Source: Zoroaster sp. YZ-2022 (Eukaryota > Echinodermata > Asteroidea > Forcipulatida > Zoroasteridae). From it: DNA of 64,000 bases. The notes beneath the pieces were generated by a model. It did not search any database, was not told the DNA's origin, and saw only the letters and a program-made list of their open reading frames with translations. Shown piece by piece: positions 12,013-22,612 of this stretch. Both the position numbers and the translations under genes were made by a program. Positions within the stretch are counted from its first letter, which is position 1, and the number at the start of each line of letters is the position of its first letter. The stretch is taken from assembly GCA_029582265.1 (NCBI GenBank), contig CM055821.1, positions 48,622,444 to 48,686,443 on the forward strand, in the 5' to 3' direction.

Positions 12013-12354
12013 ATGCTCGTCGAATGTTTAGTTGGATTTTGCGTATTTACAAACTGTTTGGTACTCGGTGGAGTCGTATTTTTAATTCATAAATATTCAC
12101 ACGTGGATAATGAAATTATAAAACCATTAAGATTGACAAAAGAAATTTTAAATAAAAAAATATTTCTTGAATTATATATAATAATGGAAGAAGTTGAAAG
12201 AATTTTAAACGAAGAGTCGCAACAACCAATACAAGTCGAAAATATCGTTTCACCGTCTAGTCAACCCATCGATCGTTTGTTAGCCGTCCGTAGCCGGAGG
12301 AAACTCGAAAAATATTTCGGTAAAGAGTATAGTATTAGTGAAATTGAGCTTTAA
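12013..12354 (+). CDS. Polinton small membrane protein, 113 aa, intact frame
   Basis: One of the few intact frames in the element. The N-terminus is a single membrane helix (CLVGFCVFTNCLVLGGVVFLI), followed by a basic then acidic helical tail with a second internal Met before EEVERILNEESQQP. No family recognised. Its place between ATPase and integrase, with other small membrane ORFs, suggests a virion or membrane-associated accessory protein (inference). The start is the first Met, 20 bp after an AT-rich leader. Confidence 0.5.
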   Translation: MLVECLVGFCVFTNCLVLGGVVFLIHKYSHVDNEIIKPLRLTKEILNKKIFLELYIIMEEVERILNEESQQPIQVENIVSPSSQPIDRLLAVRSRRKLEKYFGKEYSISEIEL

Positions 12355-12489
12355 ATTTAGTCGACCAAGATAAATTATACGTATTATACGTACGATACGA
12401 AGCGAGATTAGCTCGCGATATATATATCTTCGTTAGGTTCATCGATTATAATTCTTTACGCTATTGGGATCGAGTTTAAACTTTGTTGA

Positions 12490-12660
12490 TGTGATGGTAT
12501 ACCGGTTTTACGATCGATGACGAAAATGAATTAATTACAGATTTAGAAAAGACCCGCTCATTTCGAGCGCACTTTCTTCAGATTATGTGAAATATACTAC
12601 AAGTACGGAATATACTTGGCACCGATCGCAGCGACGCTAATTTCGGCAAAACATTAATAA
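12490..12660 (+). pseudogene. Short conserved-looking Polinton fragment
   Basis: Open stretch reading FTIDDENELITDLEKTRSFR followed, after a frame change, by TSTEYTWHRSQRR and FGKTLIKRK in a different frame. It looks like a small decayed ORF leading into the Lys-rich ORF. Unrecognised. Confidence 0.3.
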
Positions 12661-13100
12661 AAAGAAAAGATTCTTGTTTAGATTATAAAGACGATGGAGC
12701 AGCAAACAGAGATAGAGAAGCAAGCAGAGACGAAAAAAGACTAAAATAAAAAATCCAAACAGAGTCGCGGCTGGAAAAAGACTCGCGGAACTTAATAAAA
12801 AGAAAAAACAAAAATTAAAAAAGAATGCAGTTGTTATTGAAGCAAACGTTAACAAAATTAACGTAAAAAAAGAAGAAAACGGCGATGAAACAAACACGCT
12901 GTACATCGGACTAGGAGTAATAGTTTTAGCTGGTTTTGTATATTATATTTTCTCTAACCAAAAAAACCCACCACCATCACCAAAACCCATAATAAAAACA
13001 CCACCAAAAGTTGGTTCAAACAAGAAAGAAGTTAATGTTTTCAGAAATGGAGATAAAACATTTTTTTTTTTTAAATATTGTCTATACTATAAAATATGTC
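12660..13100 (+). pseudogene. Polinton Lys-rich single-pass membrane protein, frameshifted
   Basis: The first frame (from about 12660) contains YKDDGAANRDREASRDEKR and stops. The next frame continues NPNRVAAGKRLAELNKKKK, a basic coil, then NTLYIGLGVIVLAGFVYYIF (membrane helix) and a Pro-rich tail (NPPPSPKPIIKTPPK). This is a small basic protein with one C-proximal helix. Similar ORFs occur near the integrase in other Polintons. Function unknown. One frameshift. Confidence 0.45.
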
Positions 13101-13345
13101 TACAACGCCAATGATAGATGCAAAGGAATCGTCAATACAGCTTATCACGGAGGAGTTATAGGGTTTAACCGTTATTTATAGCATAGCAGCAAAAAAGTGT
13201 TTAAATTAAATCCGGATGTAAGCGACTCGCTTAAACTCAGCGCAACGGTCGGGCAGCGCTAATGACGCAAACGTGGTTGGTTCAACAACAAATTTTACCA
13301 AAGCAGTATTATGAATTCTACCACTTGATTATATTTATAAAATAT
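13096..13345 (+). pseudogene. Polinton small ORF, broken
   Basis: Starts MSTTPMIDAKESS, then another frame reads VNTAYHGGVIGFNRYL and, after a TAG, KKVFKLNPDVSDSLKLSATVG, ending near LVQQQILPKQYYEFYHL in a third frame. A compact alpha-helical protein of about 75-80 residues is implied. Unrecognised function. It ends just before the integrase start. Confidence 0.4.
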
Positions 13346-13348
13346 TAA

Positions 13349-14344
13349 ATGGATAAACGCACAAAACAAAAACTAGAAAACGCTTATTATAGTCCGAAAG
13401 GATATCATAAAGGTCAAACAGCGATCGAAAAATTAGCTCGAGAAACTAAAGTTTCTAAAAGTACAACTCGACAGTGGTTAAAAAAGCAAGCGTTGTGGCA
13501 AATTTATTTACCGTATCCTAAATACATTCCCAGACCGACCAGCTCAAACTCGATTCGAGAAAAACCAAACGAGGGTTCATCAAAGCAGATTTGTTGTTTC
13601 TTCCTCACGATACCATCGGTAAAAAGTTTACAAATACGCGTTAACCATCAGCGACGAAGCCAGCAGGTACAAAAGCCGAACCGTTAATCGACAAAACCGC
13701 CGCACAAGTCGGTAACGCGTTTGAAAAATTTACAAAGCGTTCTTTGCTAACTTGGCCTAAAATTTTAAAAAGTCGATCCGGGAAAAGAATTTATGGCGAG
13801 CGTGAATACTTTAATGAGTAAAAATAACGTCACTATACAAAGAAGCGAGGCCGGTAACCACAGAGCGCAAGTATAGTAGAACGATTCAACAGAACTTTAG
13901 CCGAGAGATTGTTTTCTCATCAATACGCGCAAGAAATAGCAACGAATGCTAGAAATAGAGAGTGGGTAAAAAGATTACCGCTGGTCGTAAAAGCTCTAAA
14001 TAACGAAACAACCAGACTCATAAATTTAAAACCCTACAAAGATGCCATTAAACAAAAAATTTGTCGAGCAAAATCCAGCCTCTCCAGCTCAAAAATCAAA
14101 TGAAAAAAAGAATCGCTTCGAACGCGTTAGCCAGATATTTATACGCACCGGAAGCGGAACAAGATACGAGACGACGTGCGACCGATCCGATATGGTCCAT
14201 TAAAATTTATAACATTAAATCCTCTATGAAGCTCAAAATCAACCCGTCTTGTATTATTTAGAATCAGGTCCCGCTCGTAGTTCTGTGAGAGAAGAACTAC
14301 AAATTGTTCCTCGAGATACCGAAAATCCACCTAAAAAATTATAA
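13349..14344 (+). pseudogene. Polinton retroviral-type integrase (DDE), broken
   Basis: The first frame (13349-13687) starts MDKRTKQKLENAYYSPKGYH and contains VSKSTTRQWLKKQALWQIYL, then runs out of frame near the first catalytic Asp. The neighbouring frame reads KADLLFLPHDTIG, fitting the D of the DDE core. Later fragments are LAERLFSHQYAQEI, NALARYLYAPEAEQD and, last, ATDPIWSIKIYNIKSS then VLYYLESGP, the Polinton-specific C-terminal domain. Integrases of this family insert the element with 6-bp duplications. At least four frameshifts. It converges with POLB, leaving almost no gap. Confidence 0.88.
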
Positions 14345-14347
14345 AAT

Positions 14348-17300
14348 TTAAGTAATTCTCGAAATCTTATGATAACCGTGTGGAAAATAGTTTATTCCAT
14401 CTTGTAAAATATTAGTCTTTGTATCGAGCGCATCTAACGTTTTTTTTCTAACGTTTATTGTAAAAATCTTATGATCCTTACTTCTAATAAAATTCATAAA
14501 ATGATTAAGCGTTTTAATTTCAAATAAAACTTCTTTAAAGTCGTTGTGCGTAATTTCATTTTTTAAAACGCTCTTTTTTTTTACACCTTTTGCCCTTTTG
14601 ATTACTTCATCATTCGATAAAAGTATCGAGTACATTTTAGGTCTTAAACCGACAAATTCAGAAATTAGAATTCCTGCTGTTTCGTCTTTAAATTTTCCTG
14701 GCACTTTTTTATTCTCTTCGGAATATAAAAAATGATCTTTAGGATAATTACTAAAATCGTATAAATCTTTATCTTTTCCATGTCTTTATAAACGTCTTCT
14801 GTTTCAATCTCGAGAATAAAACTGTCTGTATCCGTGTAAAAGTGGTTTGCACTTGTCGCCGCATTTCTTTTTAAATGATTGTAATAAAATCGTACATGTA
14901 CGATTTAGAATAAATCAAAATGCTCATTCCGAGGAATACCGGTTTTGTTGAGTACGGTTTTATTTTATTCATATGAACCACCGCTATATTATAGTCTTCA
15001 AAAATCTTGTAATTTGCTAAAGTCGGCTTTGCCATTGCTTTAAGCATGCGTTTTCGTCATTTTCATCGTTTAATCTAAAGAGATTCACGTTAACGTGATT
15101 TCGATCATTTGTATCGATTTTCCAAAGACTGAATTATTCATGAGTTTGTGTAAATCTTTTTGAAATCTGACGTTGCATTTTTCTCAAATTCGTATTCAAA
15201 TCGATGTATGATTTCATCCACGGTGCCTGATCGAATTTTATAACGCGATGAATTTTAGTTAGTTTCAAACAGAGTTGTAATACAATTGTAAAGTCTGATA
15301 ATGAACAACGTAGTTTTTTTTGTTAAACAAGTTGGGTGTTAATTTTTTTCTTTTGGTGCGGGTTCATTCTTTAAAATCTTCTGCTGATACGCTGACAACC
15401 ATTCTTTTGGAATTTCTATCGTCTCTACCGCGAGTGGATAATCCTTATGACGATCATTAAATTCTTTAGGATATTCCAAATCAACATAAAAAATGTAGCC
15501 CTCGCTCGATTCCTTCGAAATTGATTTTATATCCAGTAAATTAATTTCATCTTCGGTTAACCATTTAAAATTTCCTGTCGGAAGGAATTTACTCATCGCC
15601 ATTCCGTACTGATTATTCATGTCTTTATATACAATGTATTTCGAAGGTTTTGACGCATCGTAATCTTTCATGTGAAGGCTATTTATTGTTTGCTTTAGCG
15701 TATCTCTCTTACCAACCATCGCTGTACCGCCTCTAGTACCTCTTTGTATCATTTTCTGCATGTCGTAATCAGTTAACAATTTTAAATTTATGTCTGAATG
15801 TTTTAACAAAGCGTCCCAACTCATGCCGGGACCCGTATAATAATGAGCAGGATCCAAACCGTACTCTTTTAAACAAGTGGTACGAAAATTTTCAAACACG
15901 TCTGCTAATAACCTAACATCCGTGCGCACGTACAAATCGTGATAATCACCTAAATTTTTACAATTAAATTTCTTCCAAACGTTCTTTGCGTGCAGTATTC
16001 TTCATCGGTAATGTGTTCTTTGTTTATACTACTATAAAAAGCTTCTTTTATAGGAAGACGCGTTTCTTTAAACCGTTCAAAACTATCCATGTAATCGTAA
16101 GGGTAAACACCTTTCTTTAAAAGTAGCTGTCTTTTTTCTAAATTTGGTTCTAACTCTTTTGTAATGTGAAAACAATCTTCATCGCTCGATTTAACAATCT
16201 TATCGAGCGAAGACGGTAAAAATTGAAAAGTGTCAATAAATCGCAGTTTTCCGATCGAAAAAGAAATGTACTTTTGGAATACAGTTTAAATTTCCTTTTA
16301 CACGACTCGCACCTTGCATGACGAGATGAGAATCGTATCCTCGTAGATTGTGAAACATAACTGGGATAAATGTTTCCTCGGGTTTCAGACTTAGTTGAAT
16401 ATTACACTCGCTATGCGCTGCACCTCGATATTTTCCAGTCACGTGACAATGATCGAGTACTTTCTTGTGACCTTTGTAAAAAAAAAATTTCGCAAATCCA
16501 ACACTTGCTAGCTTTTTTATAGTTGTCTTTATCAAAATTCGTCATAATACATTTTTTTTGAAACTTTTTTGTAATATTTTAACAAATCAATGATCTTGAA
16601 TTTTTCTTTGACAATCTCATCTATAAAGTGTTTAGCGGCATCTTCTCCTCTGTATGCCCCGGATGAAATAATTTTACCGTCGCATCGCACAATCACGTAC
16701 GAATACCCACAAACGATGTGATCTTGAAACTTTTCACTATTTGTTCTCACATCGAGCCCGTCGTCGTCAGTCTTTTCAAGTATACATTCAAGATCCGCGT
16801 ATATAACAAAAGGAACTTTCATTTTTGTTGTTGATTATTTTTTAAATTTCATCGTATCATTCTTTCCCTCGATTGGCATCTTATAGATAGTCGGTCCGTT
16901 CTCAGATTCGTCGCAATTTAATATGATCTTTTAACAAGTTTTTGTTGTATAACCGTGAAAACATATATCGCAAAAATGTTTTTATGTTCGTCTTTTGATT
17001 GATACCCAAGTAATGCATAATTTCTTAATAAAAACGTAGTGTGATTTAATTCCTTCTTTTCCTCTTTGTGAATCAATAATAAATTTATACGTCTCATATC
17101 ATTTGGTTGCTTGCTACGATACACAAGTTGTAATGTTTTGTCTTCGTAAAATATAACGTTTATCGCCAACTTGTTTTGTCGTTCTACTTTTGATTTGATC
17201 GATCGGGTTGGAAAATCGATACCCTTAAAATTTAATCCGTCTTCTTTCGGATGAATGGGTCTTTCCCAATGTATTTTCTTTTCTTTTTCTTTCCGCATAA

Positions 17301-18134
17301 TAACGAGCGCAACGTATTAAACGCCCATCGAACACATTTGTCGTCTTTGTTTTTTACGTTAATGCAGGTATGTTTATTTTCCATCCACTTGTCTAGCTTG
17401 ATATAAGAACCGCCCGCAAAATGTTGACGTTTTGAAATTTTATAATCTAAACTTTTAATACGATATATGATCCATCCAGAACCGAGGTGCGTGTGGTTTT
17501 CTATTTTTTCTTTTATTATTGCATAAGCTCGCAATAAAATTTCTTCAATCTCTCCCTCGTTGTTTATTTCTAAGAATCGATGATTAGAAATAAATTCATC
17601 TCGATCGATCTCACCATTTTGATTCGGTTTATAATAATCAACCACTAAAGCTATCATAAACTTTATTCCTGTTTGTTGTTCTCGCAAATCTAAAGCCAAC
17701 TTTTCTACAATCTTTGGCTTTACATCTCTCAAAAATACATTTACATCTTTTTCTTTGCTATGACCGTACGGTACGGTTATTTTTCGTTGACGTAAATAAC
17801 TTCCGCCGACAATAACTCGTCTATCAAATCTCAACTCTTTATACGCTCTTTTAATAATCTTCAAGTAGTCTTTTTTCAAAAACGCTCCTCGTCTTCCGCT
17901 TCCTCCTGCAGGTAAACGAATTTCTTCAATACTTATACGTAGTCTAAGTTGAGCTAACGTTTGTTTCGATAATGGTCTTTTTTTAAATCTTCTTTTGTAT
18001 CTTTTTACTGCGATATACCATGACCGTTTATTTACTTTATTCGTACTACTGTCTGGTAATACATTTAGTCTTTTATTGCGACCATAATTCTTTAATTCCG
18101 CTAATGTCCATTTCGATAAATATTTTGTCGTCAT
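14348..18134 (-). pseudogene. Protein-primed family B DNA polymerase of the Polinton, broken
   Basis: Starts at the ATG at 18134, just inside the right inverted repeat, and runs about 1250 codons. N-terminal 300 residues are intact (17232-18134; TLAELKNYGRN start, DNA-binding-like). Then follow EHKNIFAIYVF in a shifted frame, the ExoI block FVIYADLEC near 16800, a Cys/His region (HKKVLDHCHVTGKYRG), ExoII HNLRGYDSH near 16340, TDVRLLADVFENFR near 15920, polymerase motif A YKDMNNQYGMAMS near 15620, motif C TDTDS near 14830, and a C-terminal block KFKDETAGILISEFVGLRPK (14348-14704). Breaks include a frameshift near 17250, a TAA near 16835, and further shifts at 16535, near 16000, and 14700-15340. 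This is the replicative enzyme of the element. The copy is dead. Confidence 0.93.
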
Positions 18135-18428
18135 CCTCGTCTTTTACTATTAAACTACATAATCTCAATTCGTTTTTTAATTTTTTTAACTACGATTTTC
18201 AATATCTTTTTTTTTCCAATTTTTTTTTAAAACTTTTTTTAATACCAATTTTTTTTTCTCAACATCTCCCTACTACCACACACCACTATCTATAAATCTT
18301 CAACAACCACCTCGATGACGTCATCGAACATCCATGACGTCATCAACCAAACCTATCACCTCCTCAAATCTACTCTACAAAAATCAAAAAACAACAAGTG
18401 GTCCAGCACTGGTACTTTCTCCTCTACT
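18121..18428 (-). repeat. Polinton right terminal inverted repeat
   Basis: Inverted partner of 2801-3094. It ends ...CCAGCACTGGTACTTTCTCCTCTACT, followed by AGGTG. It contains the POLB start codon at its inner edge, so the polymerase promoter must lie inside the repeat. Confidence 0.9.
18316..18342. promoter_or_regulatory. Paired TGACGTCA palindromes, right terminus
   Basis: TGACGTCA at 18316-18323 and 18335-18342, mirroring the left pair. They sit 180-220 bp upstream of the POLB start on the minus strand, a reasonable promoter position. Role inferred. Confidence 0.5.
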
Positions 18429-19119
18429 AGGTGAAACATTTGTAATATTGGCAAAACAGCTTCTGAAAATTTAATGCTTTCTTTCTTTTAATCAAGAATA
18501 AATCAAGAATAAATCAAGAATAAATCAAGAATAAATCAATAAATCATGCAGTATAAATATAAATAATATATATACTACACAACAACCATAACCTGTGAAA
18601 ATTTCATGTTGTATTGTTCACAATGTTGTATTGTTCACAAGAAAATAGTGAAAATGCATTCAGATTCACTGTAATAATTCCAAACATGGAATTTAGGAAG
18701 GAGTTCTCTTACCTAAATTCCGGTTTTTATTTCACTTTTCTTCAAAAAATTTAAGACAAAAGTATTATTAAATTAACAATTCTATTTACATTTTTGGTAA
18801 AATATCCGTAAATGTACCCATACTTTATATGAATCAAGAGATACATGTGACAGTTTCAGTTATTTCATTGCGTCATTTAATAACAAGAAACAAGTGAAAA
18901 ATGTATTCAGATTTGTTGTATTCAATATAACTTGAAATGTATTTTTCCACAAACAAATAATTTGATTGTACTATTAAAAATTATATAGCACATCAGAAAG
19001 AAATATTTGTGATAATTTAATTATTATTATTTTTTTTTTAGAATACCAATAGCGTATAGGGGCATGAATGAAGGTGAAATAAACATTGCTTTTGAGTCAT
19101 GTTGATCTTTGGCACTTAC
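18429..19119. other. Intron of the TRPT1 remnant; dispersed-repeat fragment and 12-bp tandem repeat
   Basis: 18429-18490 resembles the 81-bp repeat at 42714-43166 (ATTGGCAAAACAGCTTCT). 18490-18540 is about four copies of AATCAAGAATAA. The rest is AT-rich without recognisable signal. Confidence 0.5.
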
Positions 19120-19631
19120 CAGAGTCAATATTGAAACCAAGTTCAACAGCTTTTGTGTCTTAGCACATATGTCAGCGTCTTGGAAGATGAACATCATTTC
19201 TTATAGTTGACCTCTAAAGATGTTATAGATGTACAAAACAAAAAATGGATCAGTACTCTTGTGTGGTAGGTGTAACTTTCATGTTGAGAATTGATTTATT
19301 ATTATTATTTTTATTGTTTTTTAAATAAATATTTTCACAAACTTATGTGTTCATCAATTCATAGGCTTACCTTGAATCTCATATTAAAATATCAACATGA
19401 AATTCGAAATCTAAATTATAACTGCAACAAACCGCCAGCTTTATCGTGTTAACTTTTTGTCATTCAAATTGATCAATTTGTGCACAACCCGATATAACTA
19501 GGTCTATTTAAATTTGTATTTTAAGCCATTTTGTTGTCTGCTTCACTGCGTGGTACACACATTTATAATAAATGTGAGTTTGCAGCATCACCCTATTACA
19601 TCCCAATACAATCTTACGATATTACTCACCT

Positions 19632-19690
19632 TTCCACTTGCCATCACGAATAATGTACGTCTTTTTATATACGGGTAACAGAAGACCTAT
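19632..19690 (-). other. Possible small exon
   Basis: Minus-strand segment with an acceptor-like TTTATAG, a strong donor GTGAGT, and an open frame reading LLLPVYKKTYIIRDGKWK. It is 5' of the TRPT1-like pieces on the same strand, so it could be an upstream exon of that gene. No family recognised. Confidence 0.25.
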
Positions 19691-19944
19691 AAATGATCGT
19701 GTACACCCAACACACATACTAGCCCCGGCCAAATAGAGGTCTCTGATATAAAGATACGATCTTTGGTCTCTGTGTACAAACACAACTCATCTTGCACAAC
19801 AGTTCGTTTTGAATGTTGTGTATGTGTTGCACCAATCATGGCAGAAGTCGTATACGGCTCTGAATCAGTGAATCTGAATCATGGTCCAAGAGCGCCCTCA
19901 AGTGTCGTGTTTACCCTTTCAATTCGGTACCGTACGAAATTAAA

Positions 19945-20612
19945 GGTAAGTATCGTCAAGATCAACAGGGCATGGAATCAGGTGCTAGTTTATATTAACT
20001 CAGTGATTGAAAATAATACCCCACATGATGAGGTCATATTACCCGGGTAGAATGTCGTATCCGACCGCCACTTTTTCTCCTTAAATATAACCAATAATGT
20101 ACCTAGGTCTACCTAGTAAGTAAGGTGGAGAACATATGGATGATGATGGACATAATACTTTTCCAGGATATTTATTTCATGAAAAATCAGGCATTTTTGG
20201 TATACGATGACTTCCTCAGTCATGTCAGTCTGATCTTGTCAACTCCCCCATAAGTGATCAACACGGTCATTGTAATGCACATTGGCAACTATAATATTAA
20301 TAGGATCCTTCTATTTTCTGAAGGGGAGGATTTTTTTAGAAGCTAAATCAAGTCCGAAAACATCATAAAAGTGGATTTTAAAGATAGTTTTCGCTTTCTG
20401 TACCCCAAAAATCGATGGAATCATTTTTTAACTGGTTAGTGGTTGTAAACAAAATTCCAAAAAACCCTTAAAAAGTGGCAGTCAGATACGACATTCTTTC
20501 CTATTACCCTTGCTGTTGTATAAATGACTAGTAATATTCAGTGTTCATCTTAAACTATGACACCAATTCCAAGCCCTATTGAATTCTGCTCTGATCGTGA
20601 TGATACTGTCCC
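19945..20612. mobile_element. Fold-back element, inverted termini about 65 bp
   Basis: Left end CAACAGGGCATGGAATCAGGTGCTAGTTTA... and right end ...TAAACTATGACACCAATTCCAAGCCCTATTG are inverted relatives. A second inner inverted pair is TAGAATGTCGTATCCGACCGCCACTTTTTC (20046) and AAAAAGTGGCAGTCAGATACGACATTC (20472). A shorter relative lies at 54037-54252. No ORF. Non-autonomous. Confidence 0.6.
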
Positions 20613-20939
20613 ATTAAATAGTAAAATACATCCATACCATTAACAAATTATGTATAATTTTAAGTTTAAGCTTATTTCATTGTGTTGATAAAGAAAAATT
20701 TTACGATGTTTGGTGATATTTTTCTGTGCAAAAATTTTATTTAGGGATCCCCCCCATATTTCTCAATTCTTCAAATCATTTGGAAAAAAAGAAGAAAAAA
20801 AACTAGCATTTCGTTTTTAAATATTTCAGTTTTCTTTTGACAGTAAAAAGGGAATTCCAAGCATAAATAAGAAATACACAGCAACAAAAATGAAAGCCAA
20901 CCAACAAACTCTTCAGTATATATTTACAAAATACATCTT

Positions 20940-21370
20940 TATTTGGCTTGTTATATTGATCCTCATAAAATACCATGAGGCATCTTCAGTAAATGCTAGC
21001 TATGAGGAAGATATCTGACAGCTTCATGATCATAGCACTAAGTATAGCTCAAAAACAGGGGTCAATGTCAAATATACTCTCCCTATTGAGATATACCTTT
21101 ATCCCGATTAAAACCCTCTTCTCCCGGGAAACCTTGGGAGACAATACTATCCTGATTGGGAGATACTTTTATCCCGATTGAAACCCTCTTCTCCCAATGA
21201 GGATATCAATAGGCCCCAATCGGGAAACCTTGAGACAATACTATCCCGATTGGGAGATACTTTTATCCTGATTGAAACCCTATTCTCCCAATGAGGATAC
21301 CTATATACCCCGATCAGGAAACCCTTGGGCGACTATGACACCCTTCTGCACAAGTATAGCTGAAGGGGTC
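20940..21370. repeat. Tandem repeat, unit about 100-115 bp
   Basis: About three imperfect copies of a unit with ATCCCGATTGGGAGATAC, TTGAAACCCTCTTCTCCCAATGAGGATA and GAAACCTTGGGAGACAATA. A single diverged copy lies at 24285-24375. The unit is rich in CCCGATT/AATCGGG inverted motifs. Confidence 0.65.
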
Positions 21371-22434
21371 ATTGTCACCAGGTACTCTGATACCTTTTAT
21401 TCGATTACGATATTGAGAACCTTTTTAAGTTATCGAGACATCGGCAAATCGCAATTTAAAAATATATCGCGATTAAAAAAAAAACGCCGTTGTGAGTCAA
21501 GCCAGAAATTCCATGGAAACAAAATTAGGACAGTCTTTTCAGCTTCTGGAAATGAGAAACAAAAGTGAACTACTTCAGAAGTACATACATGCTCTGCAAA
21601 CGAATTTGCGATTTATTGTGACGCTTACATACCTGTGGTTATTGGCTCTAAAGCAATCATGCATGAATGAAAAAAATAATCGTGATACTATCGAAAATCG
21701 TGATATATGTTTGCCGATATATCGTGGATGAAAAAAAGTCGATATCGCCCAAGCTTACTACTCCCCAATGTTACCCAGGCAATCATAAAAGTCCACTAAC
21801 TTATAATAGGATTGAGATTGCCCGAGTATAGGACGTGGGGCCAACTGTATGGTAGTCGTGTGAATATGACGTCACATCTCAAATAAATATGTGCTTGATG
21901 AGTGATGAATATCACTTTGTGATAACAAAATTACACTTTAGTTTTCCTTGATACCCATTACCCCCAGTACAACCCTCCTGTGATACTCACTGATGTTGTT
22001 TTAAGGGAGAGACCTAAATTTGAAGCATCTGAATTGTCACAATAAAAATAGGAAATAAAGGTATGCTTTCACTTCACTACTCCAAATTCATTTCAATTAT
22101 AATATAAGATGGAAGTATATTTGAATTCAGGATAAGTATTGGGAAAACAATTTATCCTTGTATACACCAAAAGATAACAAGAGCATTTCCTAAAGAATTA
22201 CTTTGTTTGATAATTTGTTTCATCATAACCTTCCACCATTGGACAATACTTCAATGCAGATACTTAAGACAGGGTTCTGTGATTAACTGAACCCTAAATC
22301 ATGAAGTGACGGATTGCTAAAAATAAAAACGTAATTTTTTGGAAAATGTGTTTAGTCGATATTTGGACTTCAAATAATGTTATCTTCATTTCACCAAGTT
22401 TTAATCCTCAAAACTCTTTAGTTTTCTAATCAAT
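21371..22434. other. Intergenic, no clear feature
   Basis: AT-rich DNA between the tandem repeat and the next retro-repeat. Short open frames only, none convincing. Confidence 0.4.
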
Positions 22435-22612
22435 GTAAGTAACACTAATTGCGGTGACACCATGTGAGGACGATCAGAGCATACTGATCAAAACGTTGAG
22501 TTGTAACCTCCAGTTCTTTTCAGAACTAAGTACTACTCAATTGAGAATTTCACATGGTATCACCGCAATTAGTCTTGCTTGTCCTCTTCATGCAAAGCTA
22601 CAAGTTTTACCT
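22435..22612 (+). repeat. Palindromic retro-repeat, copy 2 (full arms)
   Basis: Arms CTAATTGCGGTGACACCATGTGA and TTCACATGGTATCACCGCAATTAG pair with each other. The core is GACGATCAG-AGCATA-CTGATC then AAAACGTTGAG, followed by the AGTTCTTTTCAGAACT hairpin. The 3' end is CATGCAAAGCTACAAGTTTTAC. CTAATCAA flanks both ends (22427 region and 22612). Confidence 0.7.

Larger units (their letters stand above)
2801..18428. mobile_element. Polinton/Maverick element (decayed)
   Basis: A 15.6-kb self-synthesising DNA transposon bounded by inverted repeats of about 300 bp (2801-3094 and 18121-18428). It carries the hallmark Polinton gene set: protein-primed family B DNA polymerase, retroviral-type integrase, FtsK/A32-type packaging ATPase and a jelly-roll capsid protein, plus small ORFs. 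AGGTG at 2797-2801 and at 18429-18433 is a likely 5 bp of the expected 6-bp target duplication; exact ends are uncertain by a few bases. All large ORFs carry frameshifts or stops, so this copy is dead. The right flank resembles a dispersed repeat also seen at 42714-43166, so the element landed in or beside such a repeat. Confidence 0.93.
662..19213 (-). pseudogene. TRPT1: tRNA 2'-phosphotransferase (TRPT1/Tpt1/KptA family) remnant, split by a Polinton
   Basis: The family removes the 2'-phosphate left at the tRNA splice junction by transferring it to NAD+. Four minus-strand pieces follow the family order. 19120-19213 has SKTLTYVLRHK followed, after an extra A, by AVELGFNIDSG (N-terminal lobe). 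About 2550-2685 has IKTAVASSDKQRFSLREH. 1168-1252 has VDPITDASKY and TVVHGTHLKYWTSIKNQ, including the conserved HGT. 662-735 has MKRTAVHFA and GEPGQNGVISG (catalytic lobe). Splice sites are visible at 19120 (GTAAGT), 1168 (GTGAGA) and 662 (GTGAGT). Breaks are compensating 1-nt indels in the first piece, a phase mismatch into the second, and an in-frame TGA plus a frameshift in the last. A 15.6-kb Polinton occupies the intron between the first two pieces. The family call rests on several conserved blocks. That the locus is dead is inferred from the breaks. Confidence 0.72.

Noticed and set aside
12679..12735. DYKDDGAAN looks like an epitope-tag sequence
   Set aside because: It diverges after five residues and lies in a natural Polinton ORF; coincidence.
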